Of a stretch of 64,000 nt of DNA, positions 1 to 7,071 are shown one piece after another. Location of the stretch: assembly GCA_965248255.1 (NCBI GenBank), contig CBDFIW010000004.1, positions 2,356,001 to 2,420,000 on the forward strand, in the 5' to 3' direction. This DNA is from JAKZVK01 sp965248255. Lineage in GTDB: Bacteria > Acidobacteriota > Terriglobia > Bryobacterales > UBA6623. Position 1 is the stretch's first letter, and each line of letters opens with the position of its first letter. Under the pieces are notes generated by a model. It was not told the origin of the DNA. It made no database searches and saw only the letters and a program-made list of their open reading frames with translations. A program made the position numbers and the translations under genes.

Positions 1-1
1 C

Positions 2-898
2 GCCCAAGGTCAGGGCGTCGAACGCGACCAGGCGAAGGCGGTTGCCTTGTATCGCAAAGCGGCGGAGCAGGGCGCGCCCGAGGCACAGTTCAATCTCGGC
101 ATGCTGTACTTCCAGGGGCGCGGCGTAGAAAGGGATCTCGAGACGGCCGCTCGATGGTATCGGAAGGCCGCTGACCAGGGAGACCCGCAAGCTCAACAGA
201 CGCTAGCGATGCTTCATCAGAGAGGTCAAGGCGTACACAAGGATGAAGGCGCCGCCGCCTTCTGGTTCGGCCGTGCCGCGGAGGCCCGCCGGATGTATCC
301 GCAGGCGCTTGACTGGTATCGCAAAGGGGCTGAGGCGAACAATGGCAGAGCACAGTTCAGCCTGGGCCGCATGCACTTTCTCGGCTTAGGGGTCGAGACC
401 GATCGCAACGAGGGTGTCGGTTGGTATCGCAAGGCGGCGGAGGCCGGCGTGGCGGAAGCTCAGTCCGGTCTAGGTGTCCTCTATGAGCGGGGAGAGGTCG
501 TCGAGCAAGACTTCGAGAAAGCTGTAGCCTGGTACCGCAAGGCGGCTGAGCAAGGCCAGCCTGAGGCGTTCTATAACATGGGCGCGAGCTATGAGCACGG
601 GCGGGGTGTCGAAAGCGATGCCGCGGAGGCGGCCCGGTGGTACGAACGGGCGGCCCGCCTGGGGGTGGCACAGGCCCAGGTCGCGTTGGCGGGGCTCTAC
701 CATGCGGGCAAAGGTGTCCCGAGAGACGACGTGCGCGCCTATGCTTACCTAGAACTCGCCGTGGCGCAAGAGCACCCGGAAGCCGAGAAGAGGCTCGCGG
801 CGGTCAAGGCTGGGCTGACGGCTGAGCAGGTGCGTGAAGCCGGTGAGCTGGCAAAGGGTTGGGCGGCGAAACCGCGGGACTCGTCTAGTGGCCTTTGA
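2..898 (+). CDS. Sel1-repeat protein (5' partial)
   Basis: Tandem Sel1-like repeats (about 36 residues each, with the recurring pattern AxWYRKAAEQG and GVxxD) cover nearly the whole product, at least seven of them. The frame is open from the first bases of the window (GQGVERDQAKAVALYRKAAE precedes the first possible internal start, TTG at 47), so the true start lies upstream and any signal peptide is missing. Sel1 repeats are alpha-solenoid scaffolds that mediate protein-protein contacts, often in cell-envelope or signalling processes; nothing here shows the partner. The C-terminal 40 residues are charged and not repeat-like. Stop TGA at 896-898, just upstream of a dispersed GC-rich repeat. 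Family call is secure; function is unknown. Confidence 0.85.
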   Translation, partial: AQGQGVERDQAKAVALYRKAAEQGAPEAQFNLGMLYFQGRGVERDLETAARWYRKAADQGDPQAQQTLAMLHQRGQGVHKDEGAAAFWFGRAAEARRMYPQALDWYRKGAEANNGRAQFSLGRMHFLGLGVETDRNEGVGWYRKAAEAGVAEAQSGLGVLYERGEVVEQDFEKAVAWYRKAAEQGQPEAFYNMGASYEHGRGVESDAAEAARWYERAARLGVAQAQVALAGLYHAGKGVPRDDVRAYAYLELAVAQEHPEAEKRLAAVKAGLTAEQVREAGELAKGWAAKPRDSSSGL

Positions 899-922
899 GT
901 GGATGTGAGGGTTCGTGCCGGA

Positions 923-949
923 CCGCTCCCTTACGGTCACGGCTCGGTT
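923..949. repeat. Dispersed GC-rich repeat A, copy 1
   Basis: On the minus strand it begins with AACCGAGCCGTGACCGTAAG and continues to the GGGAGCGG end. Near-identical copies lie at 37522-37548 and 57434-57460, and a variant at 34759-34782. The stop codon of the FG-GAP protein gene (937-939) lies inside this copy. From memory, similar repeats are abundant in Bryobacterales genomes; this was not checked. Confidence 0.75.
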
Positions 950-2778
950 GCGCCGGCTTGGCCTTCGCCCTCTTGGAGCGTATGGAAGTCGTCCGGCTTT
1001 AGTTCGGCGAAGGTTTCGACTCGTCCGCTTGGCCAGCGGACCTCGAGTTGATCGACCTTGTCGGCTGCTCCCAACCCGAAGTGAACGCGCATGTCGTTGT
1101 GTGAAAGATAGCTGGCTCCGCTACGCACTTCGGCAGTCTGGGTGACGCTTCCGATTTTGGCCGTGACTCTCGCGCCGATGGCGTCCCGGTTGCTCTTGGT
1201 CCCGATGAGCCGCAGCGTAATCCAGTGGTTGCCTGACACGGTATCGTTCCGAAGAAGGGTGGGCGGTTCGTTCATGTTCACGACCAGCACGTCCGTGTCA
1301 CCGTCGTTGTCGTAATCCGCGAAGGCGGCGCCCCGGCTCGACTTGGCGTCGAGAAGCGGTCCCGCCATGTCGCTGGTCAGTTCTTGGAAGCGGCCGTCTC
1401 CCAGGTTGCGATACACCTGCTTTGGCTCGTGGTACCTGGAATCGATACCGAAGTCGTCGATCTCCGGATAGACATGCCCGTTGGCAATGAACAGATCAGC
1501 AAGACCGTCGTTGTCAAGATCGACGAACGACGTGCCCCAACCGAGATAAGCCCTGGAAGAGGCTCCCAGACCCACCGGAAACGTAACGTCGGTGAAGAAC
1601 GCCGAGCCGTCGTTCTGATAGAGAACATTGGAATCTTGTGAAAAGTTGGTCACAAAGAGGTCGAACGAACCGTCGCGATTGTAGTCCCCGATCGCCACGC
1701 CCATGCTGGCCTGCTCGGTGCCGGCTGCATTAAGGGCCACCCCGGCGAAGAGCCCCTCTTCTGAAAAGGTTCCGTCCTTTTGGTTCACGAAGAGAAAGCT
1801 GGGCTTCGAATCGTTGGCGACGTAGATATCGGGCCAATCGTCGTTGTTGAAGTCGGTGAAAACCACCCCGAAACCATAGAGGGCGGGCTGCCCAACGCCG
1901 GTCTCCTTGCTGACGTCGGAGAACGTGCCGTCGCCATTGTTGCGATAGAGAACGTCGGGTTCCGCTTCGAGGCCGCGGGGTCCGCAGAGCACGTCCCGGC
2001 CCATGTACTGGCAGAGTTCGTTGGCGCCACGCTTGGGAACGGTCTCGAGGTCGAACCGGATGTAGTTGGCTACGTACAGGTCCACGTGGCCATCCCGGTC
2101 GTAATCCCCAAAAGCGCAGTTCGTCGCCCACCCTGGATTGCCAAGACCCGCTTGCTTGGTGAAATCCGTAAAGGTCCCATCGCCGTTGTTCTTGTAGAGG
2201 ATGTCGGGGCCGTAGGCGGTCAGGTAAGCGTCTCGGTGGCCGTCGTTGTCGAAATCGGCAACACAGGCTCCCATGCCCCAGCCTTTCTTGACCAGTTTGC
2301 TCCGAGACGTGACGTCCTTGAAACTGCCTTGTCCGTCATTGCTGTAGAGAGCCGCCATCGGATCGCCGCCCTGCGATAGGTTGTCGAGCGTCGAACCGTT
2401 GACGACAAGCAGGTCCATGTCCTGATCGTTGTCATAATCAAAGAAGGCCGCGCCGTTGCCATTGATCTCGACAATGTAGTCCTTCCTGTCCTTATTGCCG
2501 CAGACGTTTGTCAGCGTCACACCGGATTTCCCGGCGACTTCTGTGAAGTGAATGGCGGGTGGGTCGCCGCCGAGTGACGGTGGCGGCTGGACGGAAAGAA
2601 CCGCCAGGGCAGTTAAAAGAGCAAGGATCAAGGGATTGATGCAGCGTACTCGGCGCGAGAAGGAATGCGCGAAAGTGCGTGCTAGGATACCGATTGTGCG
2701 AGAACACCTGGGCCAGGGAGGAAGGCTTTGGCCCGCGCTTATTGTTGTGTTGGCGGGCTTGGCGGTGGTTCTGCTCAT
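937..2778 (-). CDS. FG-GAP/VCBS repeat protein with ASPIC/UnbV C-terminus (CRTAC1-like)
   Basis: Exported beta-propeller protein. Seven calcium-loop blades are visible, each with D-x-[DN]-x-D-G-like cores (DYDNDQDMDLL, DFDNDGHRD, DYDRDGHVDLY, DFNNDDWPDIY, DYNRDGSFDLF, DLDNDGLADLF, DYDNDGDTDVL). They are followed by an ASPIC/UnbV domain (GNHWITLRLIG, IGARV, GASYLSHND, LEVRWPSG). A hydrophobic stretch (LILALLTALAVLSV) after a basic region looks like a signal peptide. The start is uncertain: ATG at 2778 gives 613 aa and a long n-region, while TTG at 2631 would start directly at the hydrophobic core. Either way the 5' end overlaps or abuts the divergent cytochrome-TPR gene, which suggests a functional pair. 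The stop codon lies in a dispersed repeat. Domain call is firm; role (adhesion or surface complex) is inferred. Confidence 0.85.
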   Translation of the reverse strand: MSRTTAKPANTTISAGQSLPPWPRCSRTIGILARTFAHSFSRRVRCINPLILALLTALAVLSVQPPPSLGGDPPAIHFTEVAGKSGVTLTNVCGNKDRKDYIVEINGNGAAFFDYDNDQDMDLLVVNGSTLDNLSQGGDPMAALYSNDGQGSFKDVTSRSKLVKKGWGMGACVADFDNDGHRDAYLTAYGPDILYKNNGDGTFTDFTKQAGLGNPGWATNCAFGDYDRDGHVDLYVANYIRFDLETVPKRGANELCQYMGRDVLCGPRGLEAEPDVLYRNNGDGTFSDVSKETGVGQPALYGFGVVFTDFNNDDWPDIYVANDSKPSFLFVNQKDGTFSEEGLFAGVALNAAGTEQASMGVAIGDYNRDGSFDLFVTNFSQDSNVLYQNDGSAFFTDVTFPVGLGASSRAYLGWGTSFVDLDNDGLADLFIANGHVYPEIDDFGIDSRYHEPKQVYRNLGDGRFQELTSDMAGPLLDAKSSRGAAFADYDNDGDTDVLVVNMNEPPTLLRNDTVSGNHWITLRLIGTKSNRDAIGARVTAKIGSVTQTAEVRSGASYLSHNDMRVHFGLGAADKVDQLEVRWPSGRVETFAELKPDDFHTLQEGEGQAGATEP

Positions 2779-5700
2779 AGCGTCCTCAACAGCACAGAGT
2801 CAGCGGACAGACGAGCGCGGCAGCGCCCAGAAGGGATACGTAGACGCCGATGCGTGCGCCGGGTGCCATGCCGACATCTGGGAGACATATCGGCAGACGG
2901 GCATGGGCCGGTCGTTCTCTCGGATGCTCCCGGCGAGTGTACAGGCCGACTTCGCACAAAACAACACCTACCATCACCAGGCCTCCGGGCGCTATTACAA
3001 GGCCTACCAGCGGGATGAGAAGTTCTATCTTCGCCGGCACCAGATCAACGAACAGGGCGACGAGGTCAACGTCTTTGAAAAGGAAATACACTACGTTGTC
3101 GGGTCCGGCAACCATGCCCGCAGCTATCTGCATCGTACACCGGACCACCGGTTGCTCCAGGTGCCGCTCACCTGGTACTCGGCCGAAGGCGGGTTCTGGG
3201 CGATGAGCCCAGGCTACGACCAGCCGAATCACGTCGGCTTTCGCCGTGTCGTCGATTTCGAATGTATGGCCTGCCACAACGCCTACCCGGAGATTCAGGT
3301 CGGCAGCGACATCCTCGAGCGCACGCCTCGGTTTCCGAGCCGCATTCCGTCGGGCATCGATTGCCAGCGCTGCCACGGGCCGGGCAGGGACCATCTGCGG
3401 GCGCTGGCAGCAGGTGAGCCGCCCGAGAAGGTTCGCCAAGCAATCGTTGATCCTGCGTGGCTGAGCTTTGACAGGCAACTCGAAGTCTGCATGCAATGCC
3501 ATCTCGAGACGACGAGCAGCAGACTGCCACACTCGATTCTCCGCTTCGGTCGGGGTGCGTTTTCCTATCGTCCGGGCGAACCCCTCGAGGACTATGTTCT
3601 GCACTTCGATCACGCCCCCGGAGCCGGCCACGACGACAAGTTCGAGGTCGTCCAGTCGGTCTACCGATTGCGCAAGTCGAGATGCTTTCGAGAAAGCCAA
3701 GGCCGCATGACCTGCACGACTTGTCATGACCCGCATCACGCGCCACGCGGGGATGAAGCAGTTCGGCACTACAGCCAGGTCTGCCGCAGCTGCCACACGG
3801 ATATCGCCGCCAACGTGCAGGACGGAAAGCACGCGGCTGCCACCGAGTGCTTAAGCTGCCACATGCCGAAACGCCGCACCGACGACGCGGTGCACTCGGT
3901 CATGACGGACCACTACATACAGCGACGCCGGCCCGACCGAGATTTGTTGGCCCCACGCAAAGAGGTCCGCGAAAGCGTCGCCTATCGTGGCGATGTCGCT
4001 TTGTACTACCCGCCTCAACTCGAAGAGCCCGCTGAAGCGGATCTTTACCTCGCGGTTGCGCAGGTCAAGGATGGGTCGAATCTTGAGGCCGGTATCGCGC
4101 GCCTTAACCAAGCGATCGAGAAACACCGGCCGGCTGAGGCGGGATTCTATTTCGAGCTTGCCGAAGCCTATCTCAAAACGCGACAGTTCGACGAAGCCAT
4201 TCGCCTGTACAAAACCGCGATCGAACTGCGACCGAGCTACCTGCTGGCCCGGCGCAATCTCGGTCTGGCGTTCCTGCTCGCGGGGCGTTTGCCGCAAGCG
4301 ACAGAGGCCACGCGAGCGGTCTTGAACGAAGCCCCGCGAGAAGCGGAGATTTGGAACACGCTAGGCGAAACCTACTATCCGCAACGGAAGCTTGACGAGG
4401 CGGTCGGGGCCTTCGAAAAGGCTGTCGCGCTCCGTCCGGACCTGGCCGAGGCCCACAACAACCTAGGGGCCGCAAAGCTCTTGCAGGGCAACGTCGCCGA
4501 AGCCGAACAGGCTTTTCGCGAGGCCGCGCGGATCAAACCCGACTTCGCCGCCGCGCAGAAGAACTTGGCTGCACTGCCGGCCAAGCCGTCTTCCGCTCCC
4601 ACCGGTGACGATCTACAGCAACTCATTGCGCTCGCACAGGCCGCGGAACGAGAGAACCGTCTCGACGACGCTGCGCGCCTTTACACGCAGATCCTTGAGA
4701 AGCGGCCCGGGTGGGCGGCGGCCCGCTTGAACCTGGGGCTCGTGTATCACTCCGCGGCGCTGTACCCCGAAGCGATCCGTGCTCTCAATGAAGCGATCGA
4801 GCAGGACGCGTCGCTGGCGTCAGCCTACCTGTTCCTCGGAGCCTCCTACTATCACTTGGATCAGTACGCCAGGGCGGTGGAGCTTCTCGAAGCCTACCTC
4901 GCGCGCGAGCCCCAGAGCGCCGAAGTCCGCGCGTTTCTGGCGGCATCCTACTATGGATTGAAGGACTATCAGAACGCCGCTCTCCAGTATCTTCAGCAGA
5001 TCCGTCTCACCCCGAATGACCCGGAGCTTTACTTCCATCTGGGCGAGTGCTATGCCGCACTGGCCGGGTCGGTCGTCGAGTCACTCGAAGCCGACCCCGC
5101 GGCCGCCTATTTCTCGCTGCTCGCCTCAGCCGAGCAGCAACGGGATCTCTTTGCTGCCGAGGTGAAGGTCGGTGAGGCGCTAGCGACAGATTCAGGCGAG
5201 CCTGAAGGCCGCGTCGCGTTCGGGAATCTGAGCATGAAGCAAAGCCGCTATGGGGAGGCGAAGCGGAGTTACGAGCGAGCGCTTGGATTCGACTCCGATC
5301 ATTGCCGGGCCTTGCAGGGCTTGGCGGACGCCGAGCTAGCGTTGGGCTCATACGACGCCTCGCTGGACGCCTCCAAGCGGGCGGCTTTGCTCTGGCCGGC
5401 TTGCATGCTCAATCCCGTCGTGCCGGGGCTCGGTTTACCCGAGGAAAAGTACCGGCTTCGGTTGAGCAAGCTAAGAGAACTCCAGGCGAGCGAGGAGTGG
5501 GCGAGCGCAGCCAGGTTTCATGTTGCGCGCCTTGAAGACTACAAGCCCGCGGCCGGGAATGTCTCACCCGTGCAGGCCTGCCGCGAGGCGGTTGCTCAGC
5601 GAGACTTTGCCTCTCCCTCAAAGGGGTCCGTCGTGATGGCGAGCTGTCTCGGCACCGCGGGAGATCTCCGTTCGGCGACCCCGACACTGCTGGCTGCGTT

Positions 5701-6313
5701 GGCTCACAGCGCCGAACAGCCGGAGCTGGTCTACCTCGGTTCGAAGGTCTATCTGCAGCTCGCCGAACAGGCCTACGCCAAGCTCAAGGCGTTGGCGCCC
5801 CGCTCGCCTTGGCTGGCCCGGCTTCGGGCCCAGGCGTTCGAACGTGAAGGCGAAATCGAGAAGGCCGACGCCGAGTATCGCCGCGCCATCGAGTGGGCCG
5901 AGTCCGGTACCGAGGCCCTCGTGAGCTATGCGAAGTTTCAGTGCCGGGTCGGCCGCTTTGCTGATGCGATGCCCGTATTGCTACAGGTTCTCGCCAAGGC
6001 TCCCAACCACCCCCAGGCAAGCGCCCTACTGGGAGAGGTCTATCTCTCCACCGGCCGTTCTGAAAGCGCTGAGCCGCACCTACGCCGAGTACTCGAACTC
6101 AACCCCTCCGACGCACACTCGCGAGCCAACCTCGCCAACTCGCTCGACCAACAACAGCGACTTGACGACGCCATCGCCGTCCTCGAAGCTGCGCCTGCCG
6201 ATCCCGACGGCAGCCTGCACTACCTGCTGGGCGCCTATTACCGCAGAATGGGCGACCGGGAGAAGGCGCTTGAAGCCCTGCGGGTTTACGAACAGCGCCA
6301 AGGTAGTCGATAG
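2639..6313 (+). CDS. Seven-haem cytochrome c fused to TPR domain
   Basis: A 1224-aa protein. A single N-terminal hydrophobic helix (WPALIVVLAGLAVVLLIAS) anchors or exports it. A cytochrome c554/c3-like region with seven CxxCH motifs follows at about residues 73-408 (CAGCH, CMACH, CQRCH, CMQCH, CTTCH, CRSCH, CLSCH). A long TPR superhelix runs from about residue 470 to the end, with typical W/L-G-Y-A-F-A-P spacing (for example AEAHNNLGAAKLLQGNVAEA). Haem c attachment implies a location outside the cytoplasmic membrane. ATG 2639 is chosen because it leaves a short basic n-region before the helix; an upstream in-frame ATG at 2552 and a GTG at 2696 are alternatives. Divergent from the FG-GAP/ASPIC gene. 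Electron-transfer role is inferred; substrate unknown. Confidence 0.85.
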   Translation: MQRTRREKECAKVRARIPIVREHLGQGGRLWPALIVVLAGLAVVLLIASSTAQSQRTDERGSAQKGYVDADACAGCHADIWETYRQTGMGRSFSRMLPASVQADFAQNNTYHHQASGRYYKAYQRDEKFYLRRHQINEQGDEVNVFEKEIHYVVGSGNHARSYLHRTPDHRLLQVPLTWYSAEGGFWAMSPGYDQPNHVGFRRVVDFECMACHNAYPEIQVGSDILERTPRFPSRIPSGIDCQRCHGPGRDHLRALAAGEPPEKVRQAIVDPAWLSFDRQLEVCMQCHLETTSSRLPHSILRFGRGAFSYRPGEPLEDYVLHFDHAPGAGHDDKFEVVQSVYRLRKSRCFRESQGRMTCTTCHDPHHAPRGDEAVRHYSQVCRSCHTDIAANVQDGKHAAATECLSCHMPKRRTDDAVHSVMTDHYIQRRRPDRDLLAPRKEVRESVAYRGDVALYYPPQLEEPAEADLYLAVAQVKDGSNLEAGIARLNQAIEKHRPAEAGFYFELAEAYLKTRQFDEAIRLYKTAIELRPSYLLARRNLGLAFLLAGRLPQATEATRAVLNEAPREAEIWNTLGETYYPQRKLDEAVGAFEKAVALRPDLAEAHNNLGAAKLLQGNVAEAEQAFREAARIKPDFAAAQKNLAALPAKPSSAPTGDDLQQLIALAQAAERENRLDDAARLYTQILEKRPGWAAARLNLGLVYHSAALYPEAIRALNEAIEQDASLASAYLFLGASYYHLDQYARAVELLEAYLAREPQSAEVRAFLAASYYGLKDYQNAALQYLQQIRLTPNDPELYFHLGECYAALAGSVVESLEADPAAAYFSLLASAEQQRDLFAAEVKVGEALATDSGEPEGRVAFGNLSMKQSRYGEAKRSYERALGFDSDHCRALQGLADAELALGSYDASLDASKRAALLWPACMLNPVVPGLGLPEEKYRLRLSKLRELQASEEWASAARFHVARLEDYKPAAGNVSPVQACREAVAQRDFASPSKGSVVMASCLGTAGDLRSATPTLLAALAHSAEQPELVYLGSKVYLQLAEQAYAKLKALAPRSPWLARLRAQAFEREGEIEKADAEYRRAIEWAESGTEALVSYAKFQCRVGRFADAMPVLLQVLAKAPNHPQASALLGEVYLSTGRSESAEPHLRRVLELNPSDAHSRANLANSLDQQQRLDDAIAVLEAAPADPDGSLHYLLGAYYRRMGDREKALEALRVYEQRQGSR

Positions 6314-6366
6314 ACAGCCGAGCACCACGGTCTCGTTAGCTCAGCCTCCAACGACCCAACACAGTT

Positions 6367-6387
6367 TACTGTGGATAATACTGTGGA
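6367..6387 (+). promoter_or_regulatory. Direct repeats upstream of toxin-antitoxin operon
   Basis: TACTGTGGA occurs at 6367-6375 and again at 6379-6387, exactly 12 bp apart, just ahead of the antitoxin ATG at 6401. The spacer contains GATAAT, a possible -10 box. Closely spaced repeats are typical of ribbon-helix-helix autoregulatory operators, so this is the probable operator/promoter. Inferred, not shown. Confidence 0.5.
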
Positions 6388-6400
6388 ACATAATCAACAT

Positions 6401-6634
6401 ATGAAAACGATCCAGGTCGTCTTGGATGAGGAGTTGCTCAACGCCGCTGACCGCACCGCCCGCCGGATCAAGGTCAACCGTTCTGCTCTGATCCGCGACG
6501 CGCTGGGGGATTACCTTAAGCGGCTGCAGATTCAGGAGATGGAACGTCTTGATCGAGAGGGTTATGAGCGCCATCCGGATACGGAAAGCGACCTAACCGG
6601 TTGGGAACGAGTAGCGGTATGGCCGGAAGAATAG
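6401..6634 (+). CDS. Ribbon-helix-helix antitoxin (CopG/MazE-type)
   Basis: A 77-aa protein. The N-terminal half is a ribbon-helix-helix fold: a short beta strand (MKTIQVVLDEEL), then two helices (LNAADRTARRIKVNRSALIRDALGDYLKRL). The C-terminal acidic tail (ERHPDTESDLTGWERVAVWPEE) is the usual toxin-wrapping peptide, ending in a W-x-x-E pattern common in antitoxins partnered with MazF. ATG 6401 is preferred over GTG 6371 because the fold begins there and the candidate operator repeats lie upstream. The 3' end overlaps the toxin start by 16 bp, implying translational coupling. Expected to repress its own promoter and neutralise the downstream RNase. Family confidence high; cognate pairing follows from the overlap. 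Confidence 0.85.
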   Translation: MKTIQVVLDEELLNAADRTARRIKVNRSALIRDALGDYLKRLQIQEMERLDREGYERHPDTESDLTGWERVAVWPEE

Positions 6635-6963
6635 AACGCGGGGATGTTAGGGTGTGCCGATTCCCCCGCCCCGACAAGCCCCGCCCGGTTCTCGTACTCA
6701 CCCGTAGCGTGGCGGTGTCTCACCTTTCAAAGGTAACCGTTGCTCCGATTACCTCGACGGTTCGCGGAGTACCTTCCGAGGTCGTACTGCGCGCCGTGGA
6801 CGGTCTCGAGCAGACTTGCGCAGTCGATCTGCACAACGTCGTGACGGTAGCAAAAGACGGCTTGGGACGGCGTGTGGCGAGACTCAGCAGCGAGCGCATG
6901 ACAGAAGTCTGCATCGCGCTCGCATTTGCACTGGGCTGCGATGAACGGGTGTACGTGGGGTAG
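6619..6963 (+). CDS. MazF/PemK-type endoribonuclease toxin
   Basis: A 114-aa MazF/PemK-like protein. It starts MAGRIERGDVRVCRF with the conserved RGDV of the family, followed by PDKPRPVLVLTRS (the K-x-RPVLVL core), VTVAPITSTVRG (strand with the catalytic-region Thr/Ser and Arg) and AVDLHNVVTVAKDGL (the conserved D-x-[VI] segment). Such toxins cut mRNA at short sequences. ATG 6619 is chosen over the upstream in-frame TTG at 6601 because it lies directly before the conserved N-terminus. It overlaps the antitoxin 3' end by 16 bp, forming a two-gene toxin-antitoxin module between the cytochrome gene and the first PSD1 locus. Cleavage specificity cannot be read from sequence. Confidence 0.88.
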   Translation: MAGRIERGDVRVCRFPRPDKPRPVLVLTRSVAVSHLSKVTVAPITSTVRGVPSEVVLRAVDGLEQTCAVDLHNVVTVAKDGLGRRVARLSSERMTEVCIALAFALGCDERVYVG

Positions 6964-7071
6964 GGACTGTCCTGCCCGCTGGACGAAATCGTGGTTGCTT
7001 CCGATCGCGCTCGGGAGATGCGGGAGCTATCCTAAGTAACAGGAAAAGTGTACCTTCGGGAAGGTCCGGTT

